DNA of 27,428 nt from NCBI GenBank assembly GCA_902476875.1, contig CABSFC010000028.1, positions 1 through 27,428 on the forward strand. The letters are read 5' to 3'. Source of the stretch: an uncultured Oscillibacter sp. (GTDB taxonomy: Bacteria; Bacillota; Clostridia; Oscillospirales; Oscillospiraceae). The number at the start of each line of letters is the position of its first letter. Position 1 is the first letter of the stretch. Positions 6,969 through 14,562 of the stretch are shown here, in pieces. Both the position numbers and the translations under genes were made by a program. The notes under the pieces are model-generated. The model made no database searches and was not told the DNA's origin. It was given only the letters and a program-made list of their open reading frames with translations.

Positions 6969-8447
6969 TCAGTCGGCTCCTTTCAAAGTCTCGTAAAACG
7001 CGGCGAAGGCCGCCTGGTTGGCAAGGCCCTTTTCCGGGCGCTCCGTGTATTCCTTGGGGTACTTCAGGTTGAACACTCTTTCGATGTGGTTGGTCCCGGG
7101 CTCCACCATCTTCGTGGAGCCGCCGGCGCCAAAGGACAAAATGGAGCACAGCTCCGACATGATATAGATATTATACCAACATTCCGCGCCGGGGCGGCAC
7201 CAGCCGATATTCTCAAAGCTGCCGGACATGTATTTCTGCCGGTACAGGTAGTAGGGGCCGTAGCCCGCCGCCCGCAGGGTGGGGGCGGCGTAATCCAGCA
7301 TCTCCGCCACCGCCTCCGGGCCGGGGACGGAGAGGCCCTCCAGCAGAATACGGCTGCCCTTTTTCAGCGCCAGGGTGTGGACGGTCACGTTGTCCGTACC
7401 GAAAGCCAGACAGCGGTCCAGGGACCGGCGGAAGCCCTCCGGCGCGTCCTCCGGCAATCCCGCGATCAGGTCCATGTTCACATGGGGGAAATCATATTTT
7501 GCCACCAGCTCCATGGCCGCCTCGATGTCCCTGGCGGTGTGGCGACGGCCAATGGCCCGCAGCACGTGGTCCTCCATGGTCTGGGGGTTCACGGAGAGGC
7601 GGCTGACGCCGTGGGCCTTTAAAACCCTCAGCTTCTCCGCCGTGATGGTGTCCGGCCGGCCGGCCTCCACGGTGATCTCCCCGCAGGGGGCGGTGTCGAA
7701 GGCCTCCTCAAAGGCCGCCAGCACCCGGTCCATCTGTCCCGCCGTCAGAGTCGTGGGCGTGCCGCCGCCCATGTAGAAGGCCCGGACCCGCAGGCCCCGC
7801 CGCCGGACCATCTCCCCGCCGGAGCGGATCTCCCCGATCAGTGCGTCCACATAGGGCGGCACCAGGGCAAAGCTCCGCTCCACCGACTGACTGACGAAGG
7901 AGCAGTACGCGCAGCGGGTGGGACAAAAGGGGATGCCCACGTAGACGGCGATGTCCTGCGGTCCCAGCTTTTTCTGGGCCGTCAGCGCCGCCGCGCCGGT
8001 CTCCAGGGCCAGCGCGGCCCGCTGTGGGGTGACAAAGTATTCCTCCTCCAGCATGGCCCGGGCCTCGTCCGGCGTTCTTCCGGCCGCCAGGGCCCAGGTC
8101 ACGGGCTTGTCGGGCCGGACGCCGGTCAGCATGCCCCAGGGAGGCGTGGCGCCTGTGACGGCGCGGGCGGCCAGGAAAAAGGCGGCTCCGATGGCATGGC
8201 GCCGCTGTCCCTCCCGGTCAAAGTCCGTTCCCCGGAGGGAACAGGCATAGCTGTAGGGCGCCGCCTTGCCGTGATAGCACAGCTCCACCGTGACATGGCA
8301 GCGGTCATCCTCCCGCAGGGAGATAACGGCCCAAGCATCGTCCCCGGGCCGGATGGGCTCGTAGACAGGCAGCTCGCCGGGGAACAGGTTCATCAAACTC
8401 TGCTCCACCACATACCGCTCGTCATGGCCGTTCAAAACCAATTTCAT
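6969..8447 (-). CDS. hemZ: Coproporphyrinogen III dehydrogenase-like radical SAM protein HemZ
   Basis: A 492-residue protein. The N-terminal about 160 residues are the HemZ-specific region. The radical SAM core follows with the cluster-binding CPTRCAYC (Cys175, Cys179, Cys182), preceded by IAVYVGIPF, then FYMGGGTPTTLTAGQMDRVL, the GEITVEAGRPDTIT strand and VSRLSVNPQTM. The C-terminal HemN-type part includes YYLYRQKYMSG and ENIGW. The family includes oxygen-independent coproporphyrinogen oxidases, but close relatives also include heme chaperones and proteins of uncertain role, so enzyme activity is inferred. The gene follows the metallo-hydrolase gene by 9 bases and precedes the nucleoside kinase gene by 1 base. 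Its placement downstream of dtd and a metallo-hydrolase gene is common in Clostridia. Confidence 0.92.
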   Translation of the reverse strand: MKLVLNGHDERYVVEQSLMNLFPGELPVYEPIRPGDDAWAVISLREDDRCHVTVELCYHGKAAPYSYACSLRGTDFDREGQRRHAIGAAFFLAARAVTGATPPWGMLTGVRPDKPVTWALAAGRTPDEARAMLEEEYFVTPQRAALALETGAAALTAQKKLGPQDIAVYVGIPFCPTRCAYCSFVSQSVERSFALVPPYVDALIGEIRSGGEMVRRRGLRVRAFYMGGGTPTTLTAGQMDRVLAAFEEAFDTAPCGEITVEAGRPDTITAEKLRVLKAHGVSRLSVNPQTMEDHVLRAIGRRHTARDIEAAMELVAKYDFPHVNMDLIAGLPEDAPEGFRRSLDRCLAFGTDNVTVHTLALKKGSRILLEGLSVPGPEAVAEMLDYAAPTLRAAGYGPYYLYRQKYMSGSFENIGWCRPGAECWYNIYIMSELCSILSFGAGGSTKMVEPGTNHIERVFNLKYPKEYTERPEKGLANQAAFAAFYETLKGAD

Positions 8448-8456
8448 ATCGCGTCC

Positions 8457-9077
8457 TTAACGTGCGTCTCTCATGGCCTGGAGCACGAAGGGATTGACCC
8501 GCCGCTCCCGGTCCAGGGTGCTGGGCTCCATGTGGCCGGGATACACCCGAAGGTTTCCCGACAGACCGCCCAGCCGCTTCAGGGAGGCCAGGATCTTGCT
8601 CGAACTGCCGCCGGGGAAGTCCGTCCGGCCGCAGGAGCCGGCGAACAGGGTGTCGCCGCACAGCAGCGCGTCCCCGCAGCGGAGGGTGACGCTGCCCTCG
8701 GAGTGGCCGGGGGTCGCCAGGACCTCCACCGTCAGGCCGCCCACGGCAACGGTATCCCCCTCGTCATAGTCCTTCGCGCCGGGGACCGGGGGAAACAGCT
8801 GCTGCAGATAGGCGTCTCCCTCGTACTGGTCCCGGTGATTCAAATAGACGGGCACATCGGGCCATTCCTCCCGCAGCTCCGCCACGCCGCCGGTGTGGTC
8901 GTAGTGCCCATGGGTCAGCAGGATGGCGCGGGGCCCGCAGCCGCTGCCCTCCACGGCGGCGGCCACCCGGGCGGCGTCCCCGCCGGGGTCCACGACGGCG
9001 CAGGCTTTCGCGCTCTCGTCGCAGAGGATATAACAGTTGGTCCCGATGGGACCGACCTGCAGAATACTGATGTTCAT
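8457..9077 (-). CDS. MBL-fold metallo-hydrolase (glyoxalase II-like)
   Basis: A 206-residue metallo-beta-lactamase-fold protein. The metal motif THGHYDH puts His56, His58, Asp60 and His61 in place. TPGHSEGS supplies a further His, LLCGDTLFAGSCGRTDFPGG the bridging Asp, and YPGHMEPST the last His. This matches the YqgX/YcbL-like hydroxyacylglutathione hydrolase subgroup; the physiological thioester substrate is unknown. The start at ATG 9077 is preferred to ATG 9083 because AAGGAG is 9 bases from 9077 but only 3 from 9083. Frames starting further upstream overlap the previous gene. It lies 13 bases after the 139-aa gene. Confidence 0.9.
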   Translation of the reverse strand: MNISILQVGPIGTNCYILCDESAKACAVVDPGGDAARVAAAVEGSGCGPRAILLTHGHYDHTGGVAELREEWPDVPVYLNHRDQYEGDAYLQQLFPPVPGAKDYDEGDTVAVGGLTVEVLATPGHSEGSVTLRCGDALLCGDTLFAGSCGRTDFPGGSSSKILASLKRLGGLSGNLRVYPGHMEPSTLDRERRVNPFVLQAMRDAR

Positions 9078-9090
9078 GGTCATCCGCTCC

Positions 9091-9510
9091 TTATGAATTA
9101 GCTGGGAGGAAATCGGAGTGATCCTCAAAGCCGGACAGGTCCAAAGGCTCGCCCCGGTAAGCCGCCGCGAACAGGGGAATGATGTCCCGGGACGTGTCGT
9201 AATACTGTTCCAGCAGCCTGGGCCCCTGGGACGTGGAACAGCCGCAGCCTACGATATATTTTCCGGCATGGGGCCCCGCCAGTGCCCTGGCACTCTGCAA
9301 AAACCAGTACCGCTTGGGCGCGGACGGGTCCTTCTGTTCCAGGATCAGAAAGCTGTCCTGATCCTGATCCAGGGCGTCCAGCCCGTGGACGATATCCGCC
9401 CAGTCGAACTGGGCGGTGGGCCGTCCGTTCAGCGTCAGCGTCCAGAGCCAGTCTTTCCTGGGCTGCGGAACCGGGGGCTGTTGTTTTTTCTTTCGGGAAA
9501 AGAGCGCCAT
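9091..9510 (-). CDS. Hypothetical protein, 139 residues
   Basis: Not recognised. After a basic opening (MALFSRKKKQQ) and a proline stretch comes DWLWTLTLNGRPTAQFDWAD, then DALDQDQDSFLILEQKDPSA, KRYWFLQSARA, YIVGCGCSTSQGPRLLEQYY and an acidic end. The pattern of Trp/Phe-rich strands suggests a small compact alpha/beta protein. There is no signal peptide or membrane segment. GCGCS gives two Cys close together, without a partner pair for a zinc site. The start ATG 9510 is supported by AGAGAGGT upstream. It is embedded between dtd and the metallo-hydrolase gene in a tightly packed operon, so it is probably co-expressed with them. Confidence 0.75.
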   Translation of the reverse strand: MALFSRKKKQQPPVPQPRKDWLWTLTLNGRPTAQFDWADIVHGLDALDQDQDSFLILEQKDPSAPKRYWFLQSARALAGPHAGKYIVGCGCSTSQGPRLLEQYYDTSRDIIPLFAAAYRGEPLDLSGFEDHSDFLPANS

Positions 9511-9544
9511 GGCGCGCACCTCTCTTCTGTAATCTGTGGAGCGG

Positions 9545-9988
9545 TCAGGGCTGCTCCGTGTCGAACAGGATGGTCACCGGCCCGTGGTTCAGGGAGTCCA
9601 CTTCCATCTTGGCGCCGAACTCGCCGTGCTCCACGGTAAAGCCCCGCTCCCGGCAGCGGGCCATGAACCGCTCGTACAGCGGGATGGCCAGGTCGGGCTT
9701 TGCCGCCCTGGAGAAGCCGGGGCGGCGGGAGGAGGTGTCGGCATACAGGGTGAACTGGGAGATCACCAGCAGGCTGCCGCCCACCTGCTCCAGGTTCAGA
9801 TTCATTTTATCGTTTTCATCCTCGAAAATGCGGAGATTGCAGATTTTATCCGCCAGCTTGACGGCGGTGTCCTCCGTATCGTTGGGGCCGACGCCCAGGA
9901 GGACCAGGTAGCCCTCGCCGATCTGGCCGTTGACACGGCCGTCGATGGCGACGGAGGCATGGGAGACGCGGGTGACGACCGCGCGCAT
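9545..9988 (-). CDS. dtd: D-aminoacyl-tRNA deacylase
   Basis: A 147-residue Dtd of standard length. It begins MRAVVTRVSHASVAIDGRVN and contains GYLVLLGVGPNDTED, LADKICNLRIFEDENDKMNL, SLLVISQFTLYADTSSRRPGF (the SQFTL motif) and the C-terminal NHGPVTILFDT, where the Gly-Pro motif forms the active-site gate. The enzyme removes D-amino acids (and glycine mischarged on tRNA-Ala) from tRNA. The start at 9988 is preferred over 10003 because AAGGTGA precedes it by about 5 bases and homology starts at MRAVV. It follows the (p)ppGpp synthetase by 50 bases, a classic Firmicutes pair. Confidence 0.96.
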   Translation of the reverse strand: MRAVVTRVSHASVAIDGRVNGQIGEGYLVLLGVGPNDTEDTAVKLADKICNLRIFEDENDKMNLNLEQVGGSLLVISQFTLYADTSSRRPGFSRAAKPDLAIPLYERFMARCRERGFTVEHGEFGAKMEVDSLNHGPVTILFDTEQP

Positions 9989-10038
9989 AAAATCACCTTT
10001 CAATCATCTGGAATTGACACGCCCGATTCCGCCGTTAT

Positions 10039-12255
10039 TTATCCGGCGGGGCGCGTGACCTTCAAAACGCCGGAGATCTGGTGCAGCTTGTTCATCAGGT
10101 TCTTCAACTGGGCCCCGTCCCGGATACGGACCTCCAGACGGCAGATGGCGAAGCCGTCCTCCGTGCTGCGGGTGTTGACGCCCAGCACGAAGGTGTTGGT
10201 GGTGGACAGCGCCGCCGAGATATCCAGCAGCAGGTTGACCCGGTCCTTGCAGACGGCCTCCAGGATCGTGGGGTAGTTTTCGTTGGTGTCCGTGCCCCAG
10301 GAGACCTTGATCCAGCGGCCCGCCTGATCGGGGGCGTTCCGCTTCTCCGGCGAGGCGTTGGGGCAATCGCTGCGGTGGACGGACACGCCGTAGCCCCGGG
10401 TGATGAAGCCCACGATCTCGTCCCCCGGCACGGGGGTGCAGCACTTGGAGAACTTCACCAGGCAGTTGTCCAGCCCCTCCACGATGATGCCCTGCTCGCT
10501 TTTCACCTGCTTGGGCGCGGAGACGTGGGGCTCCACCTGTTTGGACTTGGCCTCCGCCGCGGCCTCCAGGGCCTGCTGCTCCGCCTGGCGCTGCTTGGCG
10601 GCCCGCAGCAGCTCGCCCTGCATCCGGCTGACGGCCTTCTGGGAGGTGAAGCCGCCGTAGCCGATGGCGGCGTACATCTCCTCCAGGGAGGCGTAGGACA
10701 CCTTTTTCAGCAGCGTGGGCAGGACCTCCGGGTCCGTCACCTCCCGCATGGTGATGCCGCAGTGCTTCAGCTCCGCCTCGAAAGCGGCCCGGCCGTTGAC
10801 GATGTTCTCGTCCTTCTTCTCCTTCTTGAACCACTGGCGGATCTTGCTGCGGGCCTCGCTGGACTTAGCGATCTGCATCCAGTCCCGGCTGGGGCCCTTG
10901 GCGTTTTTGGCGGTCAAAATCTCCACGATGTCGCCGTTTTTCAGCACGTGGTCCAGCGTGACGATGCGGTTATTCACCTTCGCGCCCACCATCCGGTTGC
11001 CCACGGCGGAGTGGATGGCATAGGCGAAGTCGATGGGCGTGGCGCCGGCGGGCAGGTTCTGCACGTCGCCGTTGGGGGTGAACACGAACACCTGGTCGGC
11101 AAACATATCCACCTTCAGGGAGTGGATATAGTCCTCGGCGTCGGCGCCCTCCTGGTTTTCCAGCAGACGGCGGACCCACTCGTATTTGCCCTCGGTGCCC
11201 GCGCCCTGGCCGTTCTGCTTGTATTTCCAGTGGGCGGCCACGCCGTACTCGGCGATCTCGTGCATCTCCCGGGTGCGGATCTGGACCTCGAAGGGGATGC
11301 CGTCGGTGCCCACCACGGTGGTGTGGAGGGACTGGTAGCCGTTGGGCTTGGGGGTGCCGATATAGTCCTTGAAGCGGCCCAGAATGGGCTTGTAGATGTC
11401 GTGGATAACGCCCAGAACGTTGTAGCAGTCCCCCACGTTCTCCACCACCACCCGGAAAGCGAAGAGGTCGAAGATCTCGTCCAGGTTCTTGTTCTGGTTG
11501 AACATCTTCCGGTAGATGGAGTAGGGGTGCTTCATCCGGCCGTAGACGATGTGCTGGATGTTCAGCTCGTTCAGCCGGTCGTCGATCTGGTTCTGGGTGC
11601 GGAGCATGAAGGCGTCGTACTCCTTCTGCTTCACGCTGAGCTTGGAGACGATCTCCTCATACCCCACGGGGTCCAGGTATTTCAGGGACAGGTCCTCCAG
11701 CTCCCACTTCATCCGCTGCATACCAAGGCGGTGGGCAATGGGGGCGTAGATCTCCATCGTCTCCAGGGACTTCTGCTTCTGCTTGGCGGGGGACTGGTAC
11801 TCCATGGTCCGCATGTTGTGGAGCCGGTCGGAGATCTTGATGAGGATCACCCGGATGTCCTTGCTCATGGCGATGAGCATCTTCCGCAGGTTCTCCATCT
11901 GCTCGTCTTCCTTGGTGGCGTACTGGATGCGGGTCAGCTTGCTGACGCCCTCCACCAGGTCGGCGATGGTGGGGGAGAAGAGCTTGGCCACCTCGTCGTG
12001 GGTGGCGGGGGTGTCCTCGATGACGTCATGGAGCAGGGCCGCCTCAATGGATTCGGAGTCCAGCTTCAGCTCCTCCGCCACGATCTGGGCCACCGCCAGG
12101 GGGTGGATGATATAGGGCTCGCCGCTCTTGCGCTTCTGGCCCTCGTGGGCCTTGTCGGCGAATTCAAAGGCGGCGCGGATCTGCGCGAAGTCCGCCGAGG
12201 GATTGTAGCCCCGCACGGTCTTTTCCAGCAGGTCGTACTGCTCCTGGATGGTCAT
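10039..12255 (-). CDS. relA: Bifunctional (p)ppGpp synthetase/hydrolase (Rel/SpoT family)
   Basis: A 738-residue full-length long RSH protein. The hydrolase domain (about 25-180) has HEGQKRKSGEPYIIHP and the metal site LLHDVIEDT (His76, Asp77, Glu80, Asp81). The synthetase domain (about 230-350) contains FAFRVVVENVGDCYNVLG, RFKDYIGTPKPNGYQSLHTT and AEYGVAAHWKYK. RFKD at 294-297 is the RXKD form seen in bifunctional enzymes. A TGS domain (about 385-450) and helical region follow, then a CXP-type zinc-finger segment (LVKFSKCCTPVPGDEI) and a C-terminal ACT domain. It makes and degrades the stringent-response alarmone. The start overlaps the recJ stop by 4 bases (ATGA), coupling their translation. 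Confidence 0.97.
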   Translation of the reverse strand: MTIQEQYDLLEKTVRGYNPSADFAQIRAAFEFADKAHEGQKRKSGEPYIIHPLAVAQIVAEELKLDSESIEAALLHDVIEDTPATHDEVAKLFSPTIADLVEGVSKLTRIQYATKEDEQMENLRKMLIAMSKDIRVILIKISDRLHNMRTMEYQSPAKQKQKSLETMEIYAPIAHRLGMQRMKWELEDLSLKYLDPVGYEEIVSKLSVKQKEYDAFMLRTQNQIDDRLNELNIQHIVYGRMKHPYSIYRKMFNQNKNLDEIFDLFAFRVVVENVGDCYNVLGVIHDIYKPILGRFKDYIGTPKPNGYQSLHTTVVGTDGIPFEVQIRTREMHEIAEYGVAAHWKYKQNGQGAGTEGKYEWVRRLLENQEGADAEDYIHSLKVDMFADQVFVFTPNGDVQNLPAGATPIDFAYAIHSAVGNRMVGAKVNNRIVTLDHVLKNGDIVEILTAKNAKGPSRDWMQIAKSSEARSKIRQWFKKEKKDENIVNGRAAFEAELKHCGITMREVTDPEVLPTLLKKVSYASLEEMYAAIGYGGFTSQKAVSRMQGELLRAAKQRQAEQQALEAAAEAKSKQVEPHVSAPKQVKSEQGIIVEGLDNCLVKFSKCCTPVPGDEIVGFITRGYGVSVHRSDCPNASPEKRNAPDQAGRWIKVSWGTDTNENYPTILEAVCKDRVNLLLDISAALSTTNTFVLGVNTRSTEDGFAICRLEVRIRDGAQLKNLMNKLHQISGVLKVTRPAG

Positions 12256-14348
12256 GAAAGGTCACCTCTGTTCCGATTGGCCGCGTCCCGCAGCCGGACA
12301 AGATAGGGGCAGGAGAACAGATCCACCTTGCCCTGGATATTGTTCAAACACAGCGTCAGCCGGTCGCCGTGAACGCTCATGGAGATCAGCCCCCGCTCCC
12401 GGAACACCTCCAGCGCCAGGGCGGTGCGGAGAAAGCTCTCTGTCCCGCCGGCCCGGACCGCCAGCCGCCGCAGGTAGGGGAGGGTGTCCTCCTCCGCCTT
12501 GCCCTGGTGGAGCTGGCGCTCCAGCGCCACCCAGCAGGCGGCGAACTGGTCCCGGGAGGCCCCCAGACGGGCCTTCTCCTGGGCCGTCAGGGGTCCGCCG
12601 TCCACAAGGCGGCGCACCAGCTCCAGGTCTCCCGCCTCGTGGCGGCTGGGCGTCAGGGAGGGCCGGATATCGATGAGCTGCAATTGCAGCGTGGTGTTGC
12701 CCCGGAAAGTGTTGGCCTGGAGGTAGAACGCGGCGTCCACCCGCATACCCGCGGCGATGCCGCACTCGCTCTCCGTCACGGAGAAAAAGATGGCGTCGAA
12801 CCGGCAGGTGCCCTTGGAGAGGCGCAGCTTCATATGCCTGCCCTGGCCCACGGACTGGATGGCGTCCACCGTGGCGCCCAGCAGGGCGAAAGCGGGCCGG
12901 GCGTTGCCCGCGCCGTAAGGCTCCAGCAGGCTCAGATGCTCCACCTCGGCCAGGTCCACGTCGCCGGGGCAGGCAATGGCCGCGTCGATGTCCAGCGAGC
13001 TGACCGGCAGCTCGCCGCCGGAGGCGGAGCGGACATAGCGGTTCATCCGGGTGCGGAAGGCGCCGATATTCTCCTCCGGAATGGTAAAGCCGGCGGCCAG
13101 CTCGTGGCCGCCGAAGCCGTCCAGCAGGTCGGCGCAGGACTCCAGCGCCGCGAAGAGGTTGAACCCGCCGTAGGACCGGCAGGAGCCCTTGCCCGTGCCG
13201 TCCTTCAGATGGATCATGAAGCTGGGGCAGGAGTATTTTTCACTGAGGCGGGAGGCAACGATCCCCACCACGCCCTGGTGCCAGTCCGCGCTGGAGAGGA
13301 CCAGCGCGCTGCGGTCCTCGCTGCGGAGCTTTTCGATCTGGCAGATGGCGTCGGCGCAGATGGCCTGCTCCACCGCCTGGCGCTCCCGGTTCAGCCCGCA
13401 CAGCTCCCGGGCCAGCTCCTCGGCCCGGGCGGGGTCGGAGGTCTCCAGCAGGTCGGCGGCCAGGTCCGCCGCGCCCATGCGGCCCGCCGCGTTGATGCGG
13501 GGGGACAGCACGAAGCCGATCTGGATGGAGGTGATGGGCTTGCCCAGCAGGCCCGCCTCCTTCAAAAGGGCGTGGACGCCCACGAAATCCGTGTGGGGCA
13601 GGGCCTCCAGCCCGCAGGAAACGATGGTCCGGTTCTCCCCCTCCATCCGCATAACGTCGGCCACGGTGCCGATGGCGGCCAGGGTGCAGTACCGGGCGAA
13701 GAGGGCGTCCTCCCGGCTCTCCCCGCCCAGGGCCAGCACCAGCTTCAGCGCCACGCCGCAGCCCGCCAGGTGCTTGAAGGGATACGGGCAGTCGGGCCGG
13801 TGGGGGTCCACCACCGCCACGGCGTTGGGGAGGGCCTCCTTGCACTCATGGTGGTCCGTCACCACCACGTCCATGCCAAGGGAGTTTGCAAAATCGACTT
13901 CCTCATTGCCGGTAATGCCGCAGTCCACGGTCACCATCAGCGTGGCCCCCTGCTCCCAGAGGCCCCGGATGGCCTCCCTGGACAGGCCGTAGCCGTCCTC
14001 GATGCGGCGGGGGATGTACCGCAGGCACTTCACGCCGCAGCTTTTCAGATAGTCCAGCAGCAGCACCGTGGAGGTGATGCCGTCCACATCGTAGTCGCCG
14101 AAGACGGCGATGGTCTCCCCGTCGGCGATGGCCCGCTGGATGCGGGCGACGGCCCTGTCCATGTCCCGCATCAGCATGGGGGAGATGGTCAGCTTCCGCT
14201 CCCGGTCCAGAAACTCGGCGGCGGCCTCCGGGTCGCGGACGCCCCGGGCGGCCAGCACGGTGGACAGGAGATAGGGATAGCCCGCGCCGCGCAGAAGGGC
14301 CACGTCCTGCTCCTTCGGCGTGCCGATATTCCATTTTTGATACTTCAA
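12252..14348 (-). CDS. recJ: Single-stranded-DNA-specific exonuclease RecJ
   Basis: About 698 residues. The DHH phosphoesterase motifs are clear: FGDYDVDGITSTVLL, VTVDCGITG, VTDHHECKEALPNAVAVVDP (the DHH motif) and GVALKLVLALGG. Next come LSPRINAAGRMG, GVVGIVASRLSEKY and the DHHA1 motif GFGGHELAAGFT, then an OB-fold region. RecJ degrades single-stranded DNA 5' to 3' in recombination and mismatch/base repair. A TTG at 14348 is chosen as start: AGGGGGA lies about 8 bases upstream and the product then begins MKYQKWNI. The alternative ATG 14378 adds ten unrelated residues and lacks a visible ribosome-binding site. It heads the long minus-strand operon and its stop overlaps the alarmone synthetase start. 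Confidence 0.93.
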   Translation of the reverse strand: MKYQKWNIGTPKEQDVALLRGAGYPYLLSTVLAARGVRDPEAAAEFLDRERKLTISPMLMRDMDRAVARIQRAIADGETIAVFGDYDVDGITSTVLLLDYLKSCGVKCLRYIPRRIEDGYGLSREAIRGLWEQGATLMVTVDCGITGNEEVDFANSLGMDVVVTDHHECKEALPNAVAVVDPHRPDCPYPFKHLAGCGVALKLVLALGGESREDALFARYCTLAAIGTVADVMRMEGENRTIVSCGLEALPHTDFVGVHALLKEAGLLGKPITSIQIGFVLSPRINAAGRMGAADLAADLLETSDPARAEELARELCGLNRERQAVEQAICADAICQIEKLRSEDRSALVLSSADWHQGVVGIVASRLSEKYSCPSFMIHLKDGTGKGSCRSYGGFNLFAALESCADLLDGFGGHELAAGFTIPEENIGAFRTRMNRYVRSASGGELPVSSLDIDAAIACPGDVDLAEVEHLSLLEPYGAGNARPAFALLGATVDAIQSVGQGRHMKLRLSKGTCRFDAIFFSVTESECGIAAGMRVDAAFYLQANTFRGNTTLQLQLIDIRPSLTPSRHEAGDLELVRRLVDGGPLTAQEKARLGASRDQFAACWVALERQLHQGKAEEDTLPYLRRLAVRAGGTESFLRTALALEVFRERGLISMSVHGDRLTLCLNNIQGKVDLFSCPYLVRLRDAANRNRGDLS

Positions 14349-14400
14349 AGGACGTCCCCCTTTCCGCCTCGGCGGCATATGAATCTACCATAAGGATTTT

Positions 14401-14429
14401 ATTATAGCAGAAAAGGCGTTTCAGGTAAA
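14401..14429 (-). promoter_or_regulatory. SigA promoter for the recJ operon
   Basis: On the minus strand TTTACC (14429-14424), a 17-base spacer and TATAAT (14406-14401) form a SigA promoter. The -10 is a perfect match and is preceded by TGC, an extended -10 element. The -35 matches four of six positions. It lies about 50 bases before the recJ start. Confidence 0.75.
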
Positions 14430-14490
14430 GTAAAATTCTTTTCTCTCCCATGGTTTTCCGGCCCTGCCGCCCGGTTTCGACAGCCCTCAT

Positions 14491-14519
14491 TTGACGGATA
14501 CGGTAAATTTTGATACAAT
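14491..14519 (+). promoter_or_regulatory. SigA promoter for the SLH-domain gene
   Basis: TTGACG (14491-14496), 17 bases, then TACAAT (14514-14519) with TGA immediately before it (extended -10). Each hexamer has one mismatch to consensus. The start codon is 43 bases downstream, preceded by AAAGGAG. It is arranged back to back with the recJ promoter. Confidence 0.8.
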
Positions 14520-14562
14520 ACTTAATATTTGGTGTGAAAGAACCTCCAAAGGAGCTTATGTG

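Noticed and set aside
10081..14393. Long plus-strand open frames opposite the alarmone synthetase and recJ genes
   Set aside because: Low-complexity Val/Leu/Gly/His translation without motifs or ribosome-binding sites; the minus-strand genes are certain.
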